A DNA stretch of 8,462 nt from an uncultured Oscillibacter sp. (GCA_910583695.1 CAJTZL010000084.1:1-8462); one strand, 5' to 3'; positions 1 through 5,968 are shown, numbered from the stretch's first letter. Numbers and translations are program-made. The notes: a model not told the origin generated them from the sequence alone.

Positions 1-172
1 AAAGAGAAAACGGGCCGTGCACGGTCCAAAAGAGAAAAAGAAGTATACGGGGGAAGCGACGGGGGACCGCGGCTGAATGATCGGCGGAGCCGGAATGACT
101 TCCCTCGCGCAATCAAATTCGGCGGGGGTTTGTCCCTCAATGAATGGACCAGCTCCTCTTTTCGCTGCCGCT
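1..172. repeat. Left copy of a long inverted repeat (cut by window edge)
   Basis: Read on the plus strand, this segment matches the reverse complement of 806-977 without gaps. I count 12 mismatches over 172 positions, and only 2 in the first 110. It contains a near-palindrome (12-27, core CCGTGCACGG) between A/G-rich tracts. The copy starts at the window edge, inside what is a long hairpin in the right copy, so it probably extends further left. No reading frame here looks coding. Together with the right copy it brackets the DUF6809-like/XRE gene pair. It is probably one member of a dispersed intergenic repeat family of this genome; that is inference, since only two copies are visible. Confidence 0.9.
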
Positions 173-202
173 AACTTGGCGTTTGCGCAAGGCTCCTGTC
201 GG

Positions 203-448
203 TCATTGCGTTAGCAGTTCCGCCATTAGTTGCGCACCGAAGCGGACGCCATTATAAAAGGACTCCTCTGATTGGCGGTTTGCAAGAATGCGGATGCCTG
301 CCTTTAGCTTTTTCGCTGTCTCTTCATCCACCGCGCGGAGCTGAGCGGCAACATGCCGCTCCTCCGGTGTTTGAGGGGAATCAATGCTACAGAGTGTCCG
401 ATAAGAAAGCGGATCATCGTGGTAAATGGCGTTTAAAAAATTCGACAT
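203..448 (-). CDS. Small hypothetical protein, DUF6809-like
   Basis: Encodes 81 residues, mostly helical and charged, with no signal peptide or membrane segment. The C-terminus, F-x-x-G-V-R-F-G-A-Q-L-M-A-E-L-L, resembles the ending of DUF6809 proteins (F-x-x-G-F-R-L-G-A-x-L-M-x-E). These are short proteins of unknown function common in Firmicutes, often near phage-type regulators. The N-terminal 'F-L-N-A-I-Y-H-D-D' also fits. I chose the ATG at 448 because AGGGTG (460-455) lies 6 nt upstream; a GTG at 457 in frame would sit on that ribosome binding site. It is divergent from the XRE regulator and separated from it by 79 bp of promoter/operator sequence, so the regulator probably controls it. 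Base composition by eye is more A/T-rich than the flanking housekeeping genes, suggesting acquisition. The family name is recognised from memory; function is unknown. Confidence 0.75.
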   Translation of the reverse strand: MSNFLNAIYHDDPLSYRTLCSIDSPQTPEERHVAAQLRAVDEETAKKLKAGIRILANRQSEESFYNGVRFGAQLMAELLTQ

Positions 449-460
449 GAGTTTCACCCT

Positions 461-489
461 TTTTCAAAAAACTATTCGCGTGTTATGCT
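461..489 (+). promoter_or_regulatory. Weak candidate promoter of the XRE gene
   Basis: TTTTCA (461-466), 17 bp and TATGCT (484-489) give a modest match to the consensus and a leader of about 32 nt before the ATG at 528. The -10 overlaps the left arm of the inverted repeat, which would allow autorepression. TATAGT at 504-509 is an alternative -10 but would leave almost no leader. Confidence 0.3.
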
Positions 490-502
490 GATGGTAACAC
501 GC
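478..502. promoter_or_regulatory. Candidate operator: perfect 8-bp inverted repeat
   Basis: GCGTGTTA (478-485) and TAACACGC (495-502) are perfect reverse complements around a 9-bp spacer. A further related half-site, GTGTGTT, lies at 508-514. The repeat sits in the divergent control region of the XRE regulator and the small minus-strand gene. It covers the proposed -10 element of the minus-strand promoter and the candidate plus-strand -10. This is the typical arrangement for an XRE/Cro-type repressor that controls itself and its divergent neighbour. The binding protein is inferred from position only. Confidence 0.6.
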
Positions 503-519
503 ATATAGTGTGTTGTCAA
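491..519 (-). promoter_or_regulatory. Sigma-70/A-type promoter of the DUF6809-like gene
   Basis: On the minus strand a perfect TTGACA (519-514) is followed after exactly 17 bp by TACCAT (496-491), which matches 4 of 6 consensus bases. Transcription would start near 484, giving a leader of about 35 nt before the ATG at 448. The -10 element lies inside the 478-502 inverted repeat, so a protein bound there would block this promoter. Confidence 0.5.
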
Positions 520-527
520 GAGGTTTT

Positions 528-767
528 ATGGAAGTTAAAGCTATTTTTGGAGAAAGGCTCCGGGAGCTGCGGCAGAAAGCTGGGCTCCAGCAAAATGAAT
601 TGGGAGAAAAGCTCGGACTGTCAAGCAACGGAATCGGTATGATGGAGCGAGGCCACCGGGGGACCACGATTGAAAAGGTGGTCCTGCTGGCGAAGTATTT
701 TCACGTATCCGCGGACTATCTGCTAGGCATCACCGACGACCCCGCGTGGCGAGGTGCGGAGGAGTAA
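528..767 (+). CDS. XRE-family helix-turn-helix transcriptional regulator
   Basis: A 79-residue single-domain DNA-binding protein of the Cro/C1 (HTH_3) fold, expected to be a cytoplasmic dimeric repressor. Residues 6-68 cover the domain: 'G-E-R-L-R-E-L-R' opening helix, 'L-Q-Q-N-E-L-G-E-K-L-G-L-S' with the recognition helix near residues 31-41 (S-S-N-G-I-G-M-M-E-R-G), and the typical closing 'L-A-K-Y-F-H-V-S-A-D-Y-L-L-G'. No separate effector or protease domain is present. I chose ATG 528 because AAGAGG (518-523) lies just upstream; a GTG at 510 would add six residues but has no visible ribosome binding site. It is divergent from the DUF6809-like gene with an inverted-repeat operator between them, so autoregulation plus control of that gene is likely. 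Both genes lie inside the 172-bp inverted repeat pair and have lower G+C than their surroundings, as in phage-derived or transferred cassettes. The family call is secure; the target is inferred. Confidence 0.9.
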   Translation: MEVKAIFGERLRELRQKAGLQQNELGEKLGLSSNGIGMMERGHRGTTIEKVVLLAKYFHVSADYLLGITDDPAWRGAEE

Positions 768-805
768 GCTGACAGGGAGTCAAGCCCGCAGTTCAGCACC
801 GGCCC

Positions 806-977
806 AGCGGCAGCGGAAAGAGGATCTGCTCCATTCGACAAGGGACAAACCCCCGCTCAATTTCATTGCGCGAGGGAAGTCATTCCGGCTCCGCCGATCA
901 TTCAGCCGCGGTCCCCCGTCGTTTCCCCCGTATCCTTCTTTTTCTCTTTTGGACCGTGCACGGCCCGTTTTCTCTTT
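806..977. repeat. Right copy of the long inverted repeat
   Basis: The reverse complement of 1-172, colinear and ungapped, with most differences at the end nearest the gene cassette (11 of 12 mismatches in positions equivalent to 44-172, 10 of them beyond 110). It carries the GGACCGTGCACGGCCC near-palindrome (951-966). It runs straight into a perfect 15-bp hairpin (968-1002) whose equivalent on the left is beyond the window edge, so the real repeat unit is probably longer than 172 bp. No coding potential is evident. With the 38 bp after the XRE stop codon, it fills the gene-free stretch before the sigma-54 activator leader. Confidence 0.9.
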
Positions 978-1002
978 TTCTTCTGGCAAGAAAAAGAGAA
1001 AA
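968..1002. repeat. Perfect 15-bp A/T-rich hairpin
   Basis: TTTTCTCTTTTTCTT (968-982), loop CTGGC, and its exact complement (988-1002). It overlaps the last 10 bp of the right inverted repeat copy. The stem is pyrimidine on one side and purine on the other. It could end plus-strand transcription from the XRE gene only weakly, as no T-tract follows on that strand. It is the first of four successive hairpins ahead of the gene at 1102. Confidence 0.75.
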
Positions 1003-1017
1003 TGGGGGGTGCAATGA

Positions 1018-1085
1018 ACCAGCCATCGCTGGTATCCAATCCGCCCCGCCCGCAAGGGCGGGAATAAGCCCCCCCATTCGGGGGG
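1018..1085 (+). promoter_or_regulatory. Three tandem hairpins in the leader of the sigma-54 activator gene
   Basis: ACCAGC-CATC-GCTGGT (1018-1033); CCCGCCC-GCAA-GGGCGGG (1045-1062), with a GNRA tetraloop when read as plus-strand RNA; and CCCCCC-ATTC-GGGGGG (1070-1085). All stems are perfect. The last ends one base before AGAAGGAGG (1086-1094), the ribosome binding site of the gene starting at 1102, so its folding could affect translation. I see no convincing -35/-10 or -24/-12 promoter between 1003 and 1101. Whether this is a regulatory leader or just part of the repeat element cannot be decided from the sequence. Confidence 0.5.
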
Positions 1086-1101
1086 AGAAGGAGGCCCCGC
1101 C

Positions 1102-2517
1102 ATGCCCCAGGCATCGGATTTCACCACCCTCTTTGACGACGACATCAACCTCCGGGGCCTCTTTGACATCCTCAGCCCCGAGAACAATCTGGTCCTGGCC
1201 GACGACATGATGCTCTCCGACGCCAAGGGCGTCATCCTCCGGGTCAGCGAGAGCTACGAGAAGAATTTCGGCTTTGTCCACAACTCCATCGTGGGCCGCT
1301 CCGCCTTCGACCTGGAGGCCGACGGCACCTTCTCCCCCTGCGTCACCGCCGAGGTCATCCGCCAGCGGCGGAAAATCACCGCCACCCAGACCATCAACCA
1401 CGCCCACAAAAACGTCATGACCGTGGGCATCCCCCTCTTCGACCGGGCCGGGGAGCTGAAGTTCGCCGTCTGCTTCAACACCGTCTCCATGGAGCAGATC
1501 AACGCCATCCAGCGGAACTACCGCCATCTCCAGGACTCCCTCCAGCAGTACTCCCAGGAGATCGCCGAGCTCCGCACGCGGGCCACCTCCACCAGCCTGA
1601 TCTTCAAAAGCGCCTCCATGCAGCGCCTCTGGACCCTGATGCAGAACACGGCCAACACAAAAGCCAACATCCTCATCACCGGGGAAACCGGCGTGGGAAA
1701 AAGCGCCGTGGCCAAGGCCATCCACGCCATGAGCAGCCGGGCCGACGGGCCCTTCATCGAGGTCAACTGTGCCGTGCTCCACGAAAACCTCATTGAGTCG
1801 GAGCTCTTCGGCTACGAGAAGGGGGCCTTCACCGGGGCCGCCAGCGGCGGAAAGATCGGCAAAATCGAGCTGGCCAACAACGGCACCCTCTTTCTCGACG
1901 AGATCGGGGAGCTGCCCCCCCACATCCAGTCCAAGCTCCTCCAGCTCATCCAGGAGAAGACCATCGAGCGCCTCTCCGGCAACAAGCGCATTGAGCTGGA
2001 CTTCCGCCTTTTGGTTGCCACCAACCGGAATCTGGAGGAGGCGGTCCAAAGGGGACTCTTCCGCTCCGATCTCTTCTACCGGCTCAACGTCATCCGCATC
2101 CACATCCCCCCCCTCCGCCAGCGGCGGGAGGACGTGCTCCCCCTGGCCCACCAGTTCCTGGCCCGGTTCTGCGGGGAGTACGGCAAGGCCCTCACCTTCA
2201 GTCCCCGGCTTTTGACTTTCCTGGAGCGCTGCGACTGGCCGGGAAACGTCCGCCAGCTGGAAAATCTGGTGGAGCGGCTGGTGATCACCGTCCAGGACCC
2301 CATCATCGACCTGGGGCATCTGCCGCCGGAGTACGCCGCCGGGTCCGCCGCCCCCGCCCCCGCTCAGGAGGGCACCCTGGCGGAGCGGATGGACGCCTAC
2401 GAGGGGCGGATCATCCGGGAGTCCTACCGCCGGTGGGGCACCACCGTGGCCGTGGCCCGGGAGCTGGGCATCTCCCAGGCCACGGCGGCCCGAAAGATTG
2501 CCACGTCCGTGCAGTAG
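1102..2517 (+). CDS. PAS-domain sigma-54-dependent enhancer-binding activator
   Basis: A 471-residue cytoplasmic regulator that hydrolyses ATP to open promoters held by RpoN-RNA polymerase. Domains in order: PAS-like sensor (about residues 30-128); likely coiled-coil linker (130-160); AAA+ sigma-54 interaction domain (about 165-395) with Walker A GETGVGKS (194-201), the sigma-54-contacting loop GAFTGA (241-246), Walker B L-F-L-D-E (263-267), 'R-S-D-L-F-Y-R-L-N-V' with the arginine-finger region (321-330) and 'W-P-G-N-V-R-Q-L-E-N' (379-388). A short C-terminal helix-turn-helix (about 436-468, 'V-A-R-E-L-G-I-S-Q-A-T-A-A-R-K-I') resembles the TyrR/HTH_50 type. There is no receiver domain, so the signal is probably a small ligand sensed by PAS rather than a phosphorelay. 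ATG 1102 has an excellent AAGGAGG (1088-1094) at 7 nt. rpoN follows on the same strand, making a compact activator-plus-sigma pair. The ligand and target genes are not identifiable here. Confidence 0.95.
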   Translation: MPQASDFTTLFDDDINLRGLFDILSPENNLVLADDMMLSDAKGVILRVSESYEKNFGFVHNSIVGRSAFDLEADGTFSPCVTAEVIRQRRKITATQTINHAHKNVMTVGIPLFDRAGELKFAVCFNTVSMEQINAIQRNYRHLQDSLQQYSQEIAELRTRATSTSLIFKSASMQRLWTLMQNTANTKANILITGETGVGKSAVAKAIHAMSSRADGPFIEVNCAVLHENLIESELFGYEKGAFTGAASGGKIGKIELANNGTLFLDEIGELPPHIQSKLLQLIQEKTIERLSGNKRIELDFRLLVATNRNLEEAVQRGLFRSDLFYRLNVIRIHIPPLRQRREDVLPLAHQFLARFCGEYGKALTFSPRLLTFLERCDWPGNVRQLENLVERLVITVQDPIIDLGHLPPEYAAGSAAPAPAQEGTLAERMDAYEGRIIRESYRRWGTTVAVARELGISQATAARKIATSVQ

Positions 2518-2540
2518 GAGCCGGACGGTTCCGGAGGAAT

Positions 2541-2562
2541 GGCCTGACCTGGGGGTCAGGCC
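2541..2562 (+). promoter_or_regulatory. Perfect hairpin between the activator gene and rpoN
   Basis: GGCCTGACC (2541-2549), loop TGGG, GGTCAGGCC (2554-2562): a 9-bp G/C-rich stem located 23 nt after the activator stop codon and 4 nt before the rpoN ribosome binding site AGGAGG (2567-2572). No T-tract follows, so it is more likely an attenuating or mRNA-stabilising structure than a complete intrinsic terminator. Confidence 0.5.
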
Positions 2563-2578
2563 CCACAGGAGGAGCCCC

Positions 2579-3910
2579 ATGAGTCTCGTCCAATTAAAAA
2601 CCGAATTACGCCAGGAGCTGAAGCTGACTCCCCAGCTGATGCAGTCCATGGAGGTCCTGCAAATGACCTCCCAGGAGCTCTTGGAATACCTCTCCCGTCA
2701 GACGGAGGAAAACCCCCTCCTGGACCAGTCCGACCCGCCGGAGCGGGCCTATGAGGAGCTGCGCCGTCAGGCCGGGTGGATTGACGGCGGCCTCCGGGAC
2801 CGGGCCACCTTCGCCCACGAGGAGGCCGCCATGGAGACCGGCCGGGAGGACCGGGACCTGGAGAGCCTCGCCGCCTTCCTCCGGGACCAGATCCACCGCC
2901 TCCGGCTCCCCAAGCCCCTGGCGGCCCTCTGCCGGTATCTGGCGGAGCTGGTGGACGAGGACGGGTATCTGGCCCAGGAGGACCTGGACGGCCTGACCTC
3001 CATGAAAATCCCCCAGGCCCTGACGGAGCAGGCCCTGGACACCCTCCAGAGCCTGGAGCCCCCCGGCGTGGGGGCCCGGTCCCTCTCCGAATGCCTGCTG
3101 CTCCAGCTCAGCCGCCGGGACGGCGGGGACCCTGTGGCCATGGAGATCGCCGCCCGGTTCCTCCCGGAGCTGGGGCGGAAGCACTACGCCGCCATTGCCC
3201 AGAAGCTGGGGACCACGGTGGAGGCCGTCCGGAAGGCGGAGACCCTCATCGCCTCCCTGGAGCCCCACCCGGGCCGGGCCTTTCAGCCGGCGGAGCCTGC
3301 GGTCTATGTCCGGCCCGACGTCTTTGTGGCGGAGCTGGAGGGGGAGCTGAAGGTGGTGCTGAATGAGTACTACCTGCCACGGGTCTCCGTCAACGACTAC
3401 TACCTCCGCCTTCTGAAAAGCTCCGACGAGAAGGAGACGAAGGACTACCTCCGCCAGAAGCTCCGGCAGGCCAAATGGCTGCTGGACAGCCTGGAGCGCC
3501 GGGGGAGCACCCTGCGCCGCTGCGCCGAGGCGGCGCTGGAGGCCCAGCGGCCCTTCTTCTCCGGCCGGACGGGGACCCTGGCCCCCATGACCCTCTCCTC
3601 CCTGGCGGAGGAGCTGGGGCTCCACCCCTCCACGGTCTCCCGGGCCGTCCGGGGAAAGTACCTCCAGTGCCGCCAGGGTACATACCCCCTCCGGTATTTT
3701 TTCAGCCTCCCTGTCAGCGGCGGGGTCTCCCGCCAGGCGGCCAAGCAGTCCCTCCTGGCCCTGGTCCGGGAGGAGGACCGGCGGCGGCCCTACAGCGACC
3801 AGGACCTCTGCCGCCTTCTGGAGGCCCGGGGCATCTTCCTGGCCCGGCGGACGGTGACGAAATACCGCCTGGAGCTGGGCCTGGGGTCCTCGGCGGCCCG
3901 GCGGAAGTGA
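2579..3910 (+). CDS. rpoN: RNA polymerase sigma-54 factor
   Basis: A 443-residue alternative sigma factor that directs RNA polymerase to -24/-12 promoters and needs AAA+ activators such as the one encoded just upstream. Region I (residues 1-50) is glutamine/leucine-rich ('L-T-P-Q-L-M-Q-S-M-E-V-L-Q-M'), followed by a variable acidic stretch. The core-binding domain includes 'L-E-P-P-G-V-G-A-R-S-L-S-E-C-L' (159-173). The DNA-binding helix-turn-helix spans about 338-375 ('H-P-S-T-V-S-R-A-V', 'L-R-Y-F-F-S'). The RpoN box A-R-R-T-V-T-K-Y-R (422-430) is intact near the C-terminus. Length is normal for the family in Firmicutes. I chose ATG 2579 because AGGAGG (2567-2572) lies 6 nt upstream and the family begins at this point; the frame is open further up but overlaps the preceding gene. 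It is probably cotranscribed with the activator (61-bp gap) and ended by the hairpin at 3928-3960. Confidence 0.97.
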   Translation: MSLVQLKTELRQELKLTPQLMQSMEVLQMTSQELLEYLSRQTEENPLLDQSDPPERAYEELRRQAGWIDGGLRDRATFAHEEAAMETGREDRDLESLAAFLRDQIHRLRLPKPLAALCRYLAELVDEDGYLAQEDLDGLTSMKIPQALTEQALDTLQSLEPPGVGARSLSECLLLQLSRRDGGDPVAMEIAARFLPELGRKHYAAIAQKLGTTVEAVRKAETLIASLEPHPGRAFQPAEPAVYVRPDVFVAELEGELKVVLNEYYLPRVSVNDYYLRLLKSSDEKETKDYLRQKLRQAKWLLDSLERRGSTLRRCAEAALEAQRPFFSGRTGTLAPMTLSSLAEELGLHPSTVSRAVRGKYLQCRQGTYPLRYFFSLPVSGGVSRQAAKQSLLALVREEDRRRPYSDQDLCRLLEARGIFLARRTVTKYRLELGLGSSAARRK

Positions 3911-3927
3911 CCCCTCCGGTGAACAAA

Positions 3928-3960
3928 CGAAGCCCCGCCGTCTGAGACGGCGGGGCTTCG
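3928..3960. terminator. Bidirectional intrinsic terminator between convergent genes
   Basis: A perfect 15-bp stem, CGAAGCCCCGCCGTC (3928-3942), with loop TGA and its complement (3946-3960). It lies 17 bp after the rpoN stop and 15 bp after the stop of the convergent SLH gene. On the minus strand the stem is followed by TTTGTT, a fair T-tract. On the plus strand only GCGGTTT follows, so termination of rpoN there may be weaker. Confidence 0.85.
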
Positions 3961-3975
3961 GCGGTTTGCAGGCGC

Positions 3976-5541
3976 TTACTTGGAGGCTTCCAGGGGGGCG
4001 GGGGCGTAGGCGGTCCGGTACAGGAAGGTCACGATCTGGCCCCGGGTGCAGGTCTTGCCGGGCTCGAAGGTGGTGCCGTCTCCGGTGCCGGAGGTGATGC
4101 CCTTCTCCACGGCCCAGGCCACGGCGGCGGCGTAATCCGCGTCCTTCTCCACGTCGGTGAAGCTGATCTCGGCCTCGGTCTCCGGGCTTCCGGCGGCCTG
4201 CCAGATGTAGAGCATGGCCATGGCCCGGGTGCAGGCGGCGTCGGGGTCTCCGTGCCGGTCGATGATCTCGCTCTCAAACCACGCCAGGGCGGCGTCCCGG
4301 TCCTTCACGCCCTCCTTGGCGCCGGGCTTTCCGTTGGCCCGCCAGAGGAAGGTCAGGATGTGGGACACGGTGCAGGTGTCGGAGGGGCCGAAGGCGGTTT
4401 CGGTCTTGCCGGTGGTGATGCCCTCGGCCACGGCCCAGCCGATGGCTTTGGCGAAGGGGGAATCAGCGGCCACGTCGGTGAACCTGGGGGCGGCGGGGGC
4501 CTCGTCCTTCTTGTCTTCGCCGGGCTCTTCCGTCCGGGCGCCGGGCTTCACGTTCTGGACCTGGTCTACGTTTTTCTTGGCGTCATAGGTTTCGGAGGCG
4601 TCGTAGTTGAACTCCAGCTCCGTGGTGATCTTGTCGCTCTTGGGGATGAACCAGATGGCCCCGTCCAGGCTCATGACGCACTCCGCCAGCTCCGTGGCGC
4701 CCTGGGGGACCTCCGCGGCCACGTCCAGCTTGCCGCCCTGGTCAAAGAAGAACATGGTTCCGCAGTTGTTGGCGTCGGGTTTGATGTCCTCGCCCTTCAT
4801 TTTTTTGTTGGATCCGTTGTAGACCACTTTGCAGTCGATGTTGGGGCCCACGCCTCCGTCGCCTTCCTTGGTGGCCAGCTTGTAGTCCCAGCGGGAGGCG
4901 AAGTAGATGCCGTTCTCATCGGGCTTCAGCACGGTGCGGATTTCCTTGGTCTCGTCGGTGACGCCCTTGCACTCCTTGAAGTCCTGAATCAGCTGAACGG
5001 AGCCTGCGGGGGCCTCGGCCTGGGCCTGGGCGGCCTTGTCCAGGGGGAAGGCGTCCACGCTCTTGGCGTCTTCCGGCTTGGCGTCCTTGTACTGGAACTT
5101 CACGGCCATTTCCAGGCCCTCGGTCTTGGGCATGGCGATGACGGTCCAGTTCTCCAGGTCCACCTTGAACTTGGCGATCTTTTTCGCGTCGTCCGGGGCG
5201 CTCTCGGTGCTGGTCTCCACCTTGCCGTCTTTTTCAAAGACGCTGACCTTCACATCCTTCAGGCCGTCCAGGTCCAAATCCTTGGTTTTGACCTTGTAGT
5301 CCTCGCCCTCATAGGTGACGGTGAGGCTGATGGTTTCCACGTCGTACTTCCAGGGGGAAATGTAGTAGCCGCCCTCCACGTCCACGTAGGTGGCGGTTCC
5401 CTTGCCGTCCTCCACGCCTTCGGTCTGGAAGTCGTGCTTGACCTTCATTTCCTTGGCGGTGTAGATGGTGCTGGCATAGGCCGCAGGGAGCATGGCGCAG
5501 AGCATGGCCAGCGTGAGCAACAGGGACAAAAACTTTTTCAT
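3976..5541 (-). CDS. Secreted SLH-domain protein with two homologous unknown domains
   Basis: A 521-residue exported protein. Residues 1-23 are a signal peptide (M-K-K-F, leucine-rich core, A-Y-A cleavage site near 23/24). Residues about 34-155 and 184-322 appear to be two copies of one beta-rich domain: both have 'G-x-Y-x-x-x-x-W-x-Y' early, then 'F-x-x-x-G-K' and an 'F-x-Y' ending. A Pro/Glu/Lys linker (332-352) leads to three SLH-type repeats: 354-403, a degenerate one at about 410-453, and 461-511 ('F-T-D-V', 'A-V-A-W-A-V-E-K-G-I-T-S-G', 'C-T-R'). SLH repeats anchor proteins to secondary cell-wall polymer, so it probably sits on the cell surface. ATG 5541 follows GGAGG (5553-5549) at 7 nt and begins the signal peptide; the frame is open upstream but is not coding. 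It is a single-gene unit with its own promoter and terminator. The function of the N-terminal domains is unknown to me. Confidence 0.93.
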   Translation of the reverse strand: MKKFLSLLLTLAMLCAMLPAAYASTIYTAKEMKVKHDFQTEGVEDGKGTATYVDVEGGYYISPWKYDVETISLTVTYEGEDYKVKTKDLDLDGLKDVKVSVFEKDGKVETSTESAPDDAKKIAKFKVDLENWTVIAMPKTEGLEMAVKFQYKDAKPEDAKSVDAFPLDKAAQAQAEAPAGSVQLIQDFKECKGVTDETKEIRTVLKPDENGIYFASRWDYKLATKEGDGGVGPNIDCKVVYNGSNKKMKGEDIKPDANNCGTMFFFDQGGKLDVAAEVPQGATELAECVMSLDGAIWFIPKSDKITTELEFNYDASETYDAKKNVDQVQNVKPGARTEEPGEDKKDEAPAAPRFTDVAADSPFAKAIGWAVAEGITTGKTETAFGPSDTCTVSHILTFLWRANGKPGAKEGVKDRDAALAWFESEIIDRHGDPDAACTRAMAMLYIWQAAGSPETEAEISFTDVEKDADYAAAVAWAVEKGITSGTGDGTTFEPGKTCTRGQIVTFLYRTAYAPAPLEASK

Positions 5542-5602
5542 GGGTATGCCTCCATTCGATTTGGGAGGGCCTTCCGCCGGTATCCCAATGTAAAGTAACA
5601 CC

Positions 5603-5631
5603 AGTATAGCACCAAAAAATGTCATTTTCAA
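5603..5631 (-). promoter_or_regulatory. Sigma-A promoter of the SLH protein gene
   Basis: On the minus strand TTGAAA (5631-5626), exactly 17 bp and TATACT (5608-5603), each matching 5 of 6 consensus bases. The start would fall near 5596, leaving a leader of about 55 nt before the ATG at 5541. The surrounding DNA is distinctly A/T-rich compared with the rest of the window, as expected for a strong vegetative promoter. Confidence 0.8.
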
Positions 5632-5712
5632 TTCATCTGCCGCCGAAATACAAACGTTTGCCTTGTGTATATTTACGACATTTCCGGATTCCTTTGCGGG
5701 AGGACGCCGGTG

Positions 5713-5747
5713 AAAAGCCCCCTGCGCCGGCGGCGCAGGGGGCTTTT
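5713..5747. terminator. Strong bidirectional intrinsic terminator
   Basis: A perfect 16-bp stem, AAAAGCCCCCTGCGCC (5713-5728), loop GGC, and its complement ending in TTTT (5732-5747). Either strand ends in four T after a G/C-rich stem. On the minus strand it would insulate the SLH promoter from read-through of the candidate RNA gene upstream. On the plus strand I see no gene that it would serve. Confidence 0.8.
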
Positions 5748-5773
5748 GCGGGTTGGCCTGGTTTGGCGGGACT

Positions 5774-5828
5774 TCCGGCGGGGCGCGCCCGCCGGAGAGG
5801 GAGGAAAGGGATGGCGGCGGGAGCCGCC
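5774..5828. repeat. Two GC-rich hairpins in gene-free sequence
   Basis: A 9-bp perfect stem with a GCGCG loop (5774-5796, starting TCCGGCGGG), then GGCGGC-GGGA-GCCGCC (5813-5828). No convincing gene covers 5748-5865 on either strand. The stretch resembles REP-like extragenic palindromic sequence; I cannot show that it recurs in the genome. Confidence 0.45.
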
Positions 5829-5876
5829 GTGTGTGTGGGACCTCCCCCTCCGGTTGGGCGTCCGCCGGAAACATAA

Positions 5877-5911
5877 AAGCGGAGCCGAGTCCCAAGAACT
5901 CAGCGCCGCTT
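5877..5911 (-). terminator. Intrinsic terminator of the candidate non-coding RNA
   Basis: On the minus strand the stem AAGCGG/CCGCTT, a single mismatch, GC/GC, a T-G wobble and GAGT/ACTC close a 7-nt loop, followed by TTTTATGTTT (5878-5869). On the plus strand the same positions contain A-G and C-A mismatches and the stem has no T-tract, so it acts on the minus strand. Confidence 0.6.
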
Positions 5912-5968
5912 AAGAGCATGCGAACGCACGGCCCACCGTTCCCGTTCCCGCAACCTTGCTATCCACCC

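Noticed and set aside
898..2649. A 583-codon open frame on the minus strand across the repeat, activator gene and intergenic sequence
   Set aside because: It is an antisense frame kept open by G/C-rich codons of the real gene. It has low-complexity Gly/Asp/Leu composition, no recognisable domain, and ends in the repeat.
4252..5598. A 448-codon plus-strand frame opposite the SLH gene
   Set aside because: It is a shadow frame with highly repetitive Gly/Leu/Val composition and a promoter of the real gene at its end.
5542..5919. Upstream extension of the SLH protein by 126 residues
   Set aside because: The extension would cross the promoter and the terminator hairpin at 5713-5747. The signal peptide and GGAGG site define the start at 5541.
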